Positions 7,255-9,518 of a stretch of 9,518 nt of DNA are shown here, in pieces. This DNA comes from Caldisericia bacterium (GTDB lineage: Bacteria; Caldisericota; Caldisericia; UBA6126; JAGPKI01): the NCBI GenBank assembly GCA_018054005.1, contig JAGPKI010000026.1:1-9518 (forward strand), written 5' to 3'. The position numbers were made by a program, and so were the translations under genes. Numbering within the stretch: the stretch's first letter is position 1; every line of letters begins with the position of its first letter. The notes below the pieces were generated by a model. The model searched no databases, had not been told where the DNA came from, and saw only the letters and a list, made by a program, of their open reading frames with translations.

Positions 7255-7262
7255 AAAACTAT

Positions 7263-9128
7263 ATGTCAAAAATAATTGGAATTGACTTAGGAACATCAAA
7301 TTCTGCAGCAGCAGTGATGTTAGGTGGAAAACCAACGATTATACCAGCTGCTGAGGGAGTTAGTATAGGAGGAAAAACAACACCTTCTTATGTAGCATTT
7401 ACTAAAGATGGCCAAATCCTTGTTGGAGAACCAGCCAGGAGACAGGCAGCTTTAAATCCAGAGGGCACAATAACAGCAATAAAAAGAAAAATGGGAACAA
7501 AGGAAAAAATTAAAGTTTTTGGAAAGGAATATACTCCACAGCAAATATCGGCTTTCATTTTACAAAAGATAAAGAAAGACGCAGAAGCATTTCTCGGTGA
7601 ACCAGTGGAAAAAGCTGTTATAACTGTACCAGCATATTTTAATGATGACCAGAGACAAGCAACCAAGGATGCTGGTACAATTGCTGGACTCGATGTTGTA
7701 AGATTGGTTAATGAACCGACAGCTGCAGCATTTGCTTATGGCCTTGATAAGGCTGATAAAAACTTGAAAATTATGGTTATTGATTTTGGCGGTGGAACAC
7801 TCGATGTTACTATAATGGATTTTGGCGGTGGTGTATTTGAAGTTGTAGCTACTTCCGGAGATACTCAACTTGGCGGAACTGATATGGATAGAGCACTTTA
7901 CCAGTATGTTTGTGATGAATTTCAAAGGCAAGAAGGTGTTGATTTAAGAAAAGATGCAAAAGTTGAACCAAGACTTAGAGAGGCTTGTGAAAAAGCAAAA
8001 ATAGAATTATCGACTGTTTTAGAGACTGAAATAAACCTTCCATTTATTACTGTTGATTCTACAGGAACACCAAAACATTTAACTATGAAGATAACTCGAG
8101 CAAAACTTGAATCTCTCGTTAAACCTATTGTCGATAAAATCAGAGGGCCAATGGAACAAGCTTTAAGAGATGCTAAATTAACCCCAACTCAAATTGACAA
8201 GATAATTCTTGTTGGTGGACCTACAAGAATGCCCATAGTTCAAAAAACCATAGAAGAATATATGGGCAAACAAGTCGAGAGGGGAATAGATCCAATGGAA
8301 TGTGTTGCAATGGGTGCAGCTATCCAAGGTGCAATTATATCTGGAGAAGTTAAAAACGTTGTTCTTGTTGATGTAACGCCATTAAGTCTTGGCATAGAGA
8401 CACTTGGCGGAGTGTTTACTAAAATGATTGAGCGAAACAGTCCTATACCAACTTCAAAAACTCAAGTTTTTACAACAGCTGCAGATAATCAGACTGCTGT
8501 TGAGATTAATGTGTTACAGGGAGAACGCCCTATGGCTGCAGATAACCTATCTTTAGGTAAATTTATATTAGATGGTATACCACCAGCTCCGAGAGGTGTA
8601 CCTCAGATAGAAGTTACTTACTCAATTGATGAAAACGGTATAGTTAATGTATCTGCAAAAGACAAAGCCACTGGCAAAGAACAGCATATCACCATAACAA
8701 ATGCAAGTAAATTAAACAAAGAAGATATTGAAAGAATGAAGAACGAAGCAGAACAATTTAAAGAACAAGATAGGAAAAGAATGGAAGAAGTTGAATTAAA
8801 AAATAGAGCTGATACTCTTATATACACAGCAAGAAAAACTATTAATGATTTTAAAGGGAAAGTTGACGATTCTCTTATAGAAGATGCTGAAAAGAGTGTC
8901 AACGAACTTGAGAATTTAATAAAAGAAAATAAGATTTCTGAGCTCCAGGCTAAAATAGATGAAGTTTCAAATAAGATTAGTAAGATTGGAGAACAAGCTT
9001 ACAAGTCACAAGAAACTACAGGAGCTGCTGGTGGACAAAGTTACTCAACTGGTGAAAATACATCCTCAGAAACTTCAAGTGAGGGTAATGAAGGACCAAC
9101 AGTAGAGGGTAAAGCTACAGAAGAATAG
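7263..9128 (+). CDS. dnaK: Molecular chaperone DnaK (Hsp70)
   Basis: This ATP-driven cytoplasmic chaperone holds and folds client proteins with DnaJ and GrpE. The product is 621 residues. The nucleotide-binding domain (about 1-365) shows the phosphate-1 loop GIDLGTSNSAAAV, ITVPAYFNDDQRQATKDAG, NEPTAAAFAYGLD, the phosphate-2 motif IDFGGGTLDV (D174) and ILVGGPTRMPIVQ. It lacks the roughly 25-residue insertion typical of proteobacterial DnaK: IKRKMGTKEK runs almost directly into FGKEYTPQQISA. The linker VLVDVTPLSLGIE (from V367) leads to the substrate-binding domain (VFTTAADNQTAVEINVLQGER, DGIPPAPRGVPQIEV) and a helical lid. The tail (about 583-621) is rich in Ser, Thr, Gly and Glu and ends KATEE. 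GTSNSAAAV and EGVSIGGKTTPSYVAF resemble, from memory, the Thermoplasma-type DnaK more than typical bacterial ones. The gene lies between grpE and dnaJ. Identity is very secure. Confidence 0.98.
   Translation: MSKIIGIDLGTSNSAAAVMLGGKPTIIPAAEGVSIGGKTTPSYVAFTKDGQILVGEPARRQAALNPEGTITAIKRKMGTKEKIKVFGKEYTPQQISAFILQKIKKDAEAFLGEPVEKAVITVPAYFNDDQRQATKDAGTIAGLDVVRLVNEPTAAAFAYGLDKADKNLKIMVIDFGGGTLDVTIMDFGGGVFEVVATSGDTQLGGTDMDRALYQYVCDEFQRQEGVDLRKDAKVEPRLREACEKAKIELSTVLETEINLPFITVDSTGTPKHLTMKITRAKLESLVKPIVDKIRGPMEQALRDAKLTPTQIDKIILVGGPTRMPIVQKTIEEYMGKQVERGIDPMECVAMGAAIQGAIISGEVKNVVLVDVTPLSLGIETLGGVFTKMIERNSPIPTSKTQVFTTAADNQTAVEINVLQGERPMAADNLSLGKFILDGIPPAPRGVPQIEVTYSIDENGIVNVSAKDKATGKEQHITITNASKLNKEDIERMKNEAEQFKEQDRKRMEEVELKNRADTLIYTARKTINDFKGKVDDSLIEDAEKSVNELENLIKENKISELQAKIDEVSNKISKIGEQAYKSQETTGAAGGQSYSTGENTSSETSSEGNEGPTVEGKATEE
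7779..7831 (+). repeat. Short direct repeat within dnaK encoding two DFGGG motifs
   Basis: GATTTTGGCGGTGG occurs exactly at 7782-7795 and 7818-7831, a 36-base spacing (12 codons); allowing one mismatch, 17 bases match. It encodes DFGGG at residues 174-178 (the phosphate-2 motif) and again at 186-190, where homologues commonly have a looser E(I/F)G.G sequence. It may be an old local duplication or plain convergence in a glycine turn. Confidence 0.7.
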
Positions 9129-9153
9129 ATAATATATAAAAGGATATCTAAAA

Positions 9154-9518
9154 GTGGCAAAAGATTATTACGAAATACTCGGTGTTTCAAAAAGTGCATC
9201 TCAGGATGAAATACAAGCCGCCTATAGGCGGCTTGTAATGCAATATCACCCTGATATAAACAAAGCCCCTGATGCTACGAAAAAAATGGCTGAGATTAAT
9301 GAGGCATACGATACTCTTTCAGATCCTGAAAAGAGGAGAAAATATGATATGTATGGTCAAGCTGGACCAGGAGCTGATTTTGGTAGCCAACAAGCTTACT
9401 ACAACAGAGAAGATTTTGGAGATTTTTTTAGCGGAGGAGGCTTTGGGGGAAGCATATTTGATGATTTAATAAATTCTTTTTTTGGTGGTAGGGGCGGAGA
9501 AGAAACTGTATTTACAAG
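9154..9518 (+). CDS. dnaJ: Co-chaperone DnaJ (Hsp40), 5' part, truncated by window end
   Basis: DnaJ delivers clients to DnaK and stimulates its ATPase. The first 121 codons are present. The J-domain is complete: KDYYEILGVSKSASQDEIQAAYRRL, the catalytic HPD at residues 32-34 (YHPDINK), and AEINEAYDTLSDPEKRRKYDMYG. A Gly/Phe-rich region follows (DFGDFFSGGGFGGSIFDD). The zinc-finger region expected of a type I DnaJ would lie beyond the window, so DnaJ versus CbpA type is not proven, though the position after dnaK favours DnaJ. The start is GTG 9154, giving the standard M-A-K-D-Y-Y-E N-terminus, with AAAAGGA (9138-9144) nine bases upstream; 25 bases separate it from the dnaK stop. An ATG at 9272 is in another frame and is not the start. 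A perfect 26-nt palindrome sits in codons 20-28. Confidence 0.96.
   Translation, partial: MAKDYYEILGVSKSASQDEIQAAYRRLVMQYHPDINKAPDATKKMAEINEAYDTLSDPEKRRKYDMYGQAGPGADFGSQQAYYNREDFGDFFSGGGFGGSIFDDLINSFFGGRGGEETVFT
9212..9237 (+). repeat. 26-nt perfect palindrome (potential GC-rich hairpin) inside dnaJ
   Basis: The half-site TACAAGCCGCC (9212-9222) is followed by TATA (9223-9226) and then the exact reverse complement GGCGGCTTGTA (9227-9237). As RNA it could form an 11-bp stem with a 4-base loop; as DNA it is a full dyad. It covers the codons for the conserved J-domain stretch QAAYRRLV, about 58-84 bases after the GTG start, and uses GCC-GCC and CGG codons that are scarce in this AT-rich window. 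No T-run follows it, so it is not an ordinary terminator. Confidence 0.75.

Noticed and set aside
377..8902. Open frames on the - strand at 377-559, 624-836, 1104-1391, 1643-1831, 2370-2561, 3098-3325, 6872-7060, 7388-7666, 7560-7931 and 8618-8902
   Set aside because: All lie opposite well-identified + strand genes, have no recognisable protein motifs, and are short enough to arise by chance.
9126..9150. RNA-thermometer-like hairpin TAGATA / TATCTA around the dnaJ Shine-Dalgarno site
   Set aside because: The six pairs are almost all A-U, and the AAAAGGA site would lie in the loop rather than in the stem, so it would not be masked.
9272..9469. + strand 65-codon frame inside dnaJ
   Set aside because: It is a shifted frame of the J-domain and Gly/Phe region; dnaJ itself reads cleanly through in its own frame from GTG 9154.
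1..9518. CRISPR arrays, tRNA or rRNA genes, insertion sequences, phage genes
   Set aside because: No repeat-spacer pattern, cloverleaf-like segment, transposase motif or long terminal inverted repeats were seen; the space is filled by housekeeping genes.

Overview
This window is AT-rich (about one third G+C by eye) and densely coding, with every supported gene on the + strand. It suggests a bacterium, because the heterotetrameric glycyl-tRNA synthetase (separate GlyQ and GlyS) is a bacterial trait. Purine-rich Shine-Dalgarno sites, heavy AGA codon use and the DnaK type would fit a thermophilic, deep-branching or Firmicutes-like lineage. I cannot name the taxon; a Caldisericum-like bacterium is only a guess.

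Layout, left to right: the 3' end of glyQ (1-521); glyS (505/514-2520), overlapping glyQ; ppdK, pyruvate phosphate dikinase (2538-5198); dgt, a dGTPase-family HD hydrolase (5180-6211), which overlaps ppdK and appears to start at an ATT codon; a small thioredoxin-like lipoprotein (6211-6648) that overlaps the dgt stop by one base; then the chaperone set grpE (6705-7208), dnaK (7263-9128) and the 5' part of dnaJ (9154 to the window end). No intergenic gap exceeds about 60 bases, and I see no convincing terminator or CIRCE operator, so the window may be one long transcript or two adjoining ones.

The left half joins glycine-tRNA charging, PEP/pyruvate interconversion and dNTP turnover. From memory, a similar glyQ-glyS-ppdK-dgt order occurs in Firmicutes, often with a PPDK regulatory protein gene before ppdK and dnaG-rpoD after dgt. 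Here the regulator gene is absent and the Hsp70 genes take the downstream place. The right half encodes the Hsp70 machine: DnaK, its nucleotide exchange factor GrpE and its co-chaperone DnaJ.

I see no phage, CRISPR, transposon or RNA gene, and no clear new multi-gene system. The most interesting signals lie below gene level: the non-canonical ATT start of dgt, a 13-bp perfect inverted repeat inside the dgt 5' coding region whose stem holds a Shine-Dalgarno-like GGGAGG, and a 26-nt perfect GC-rich palindrome inside the dnaJ J-domain codons. DnaK also looks unusually close to the Thermoplasma type.
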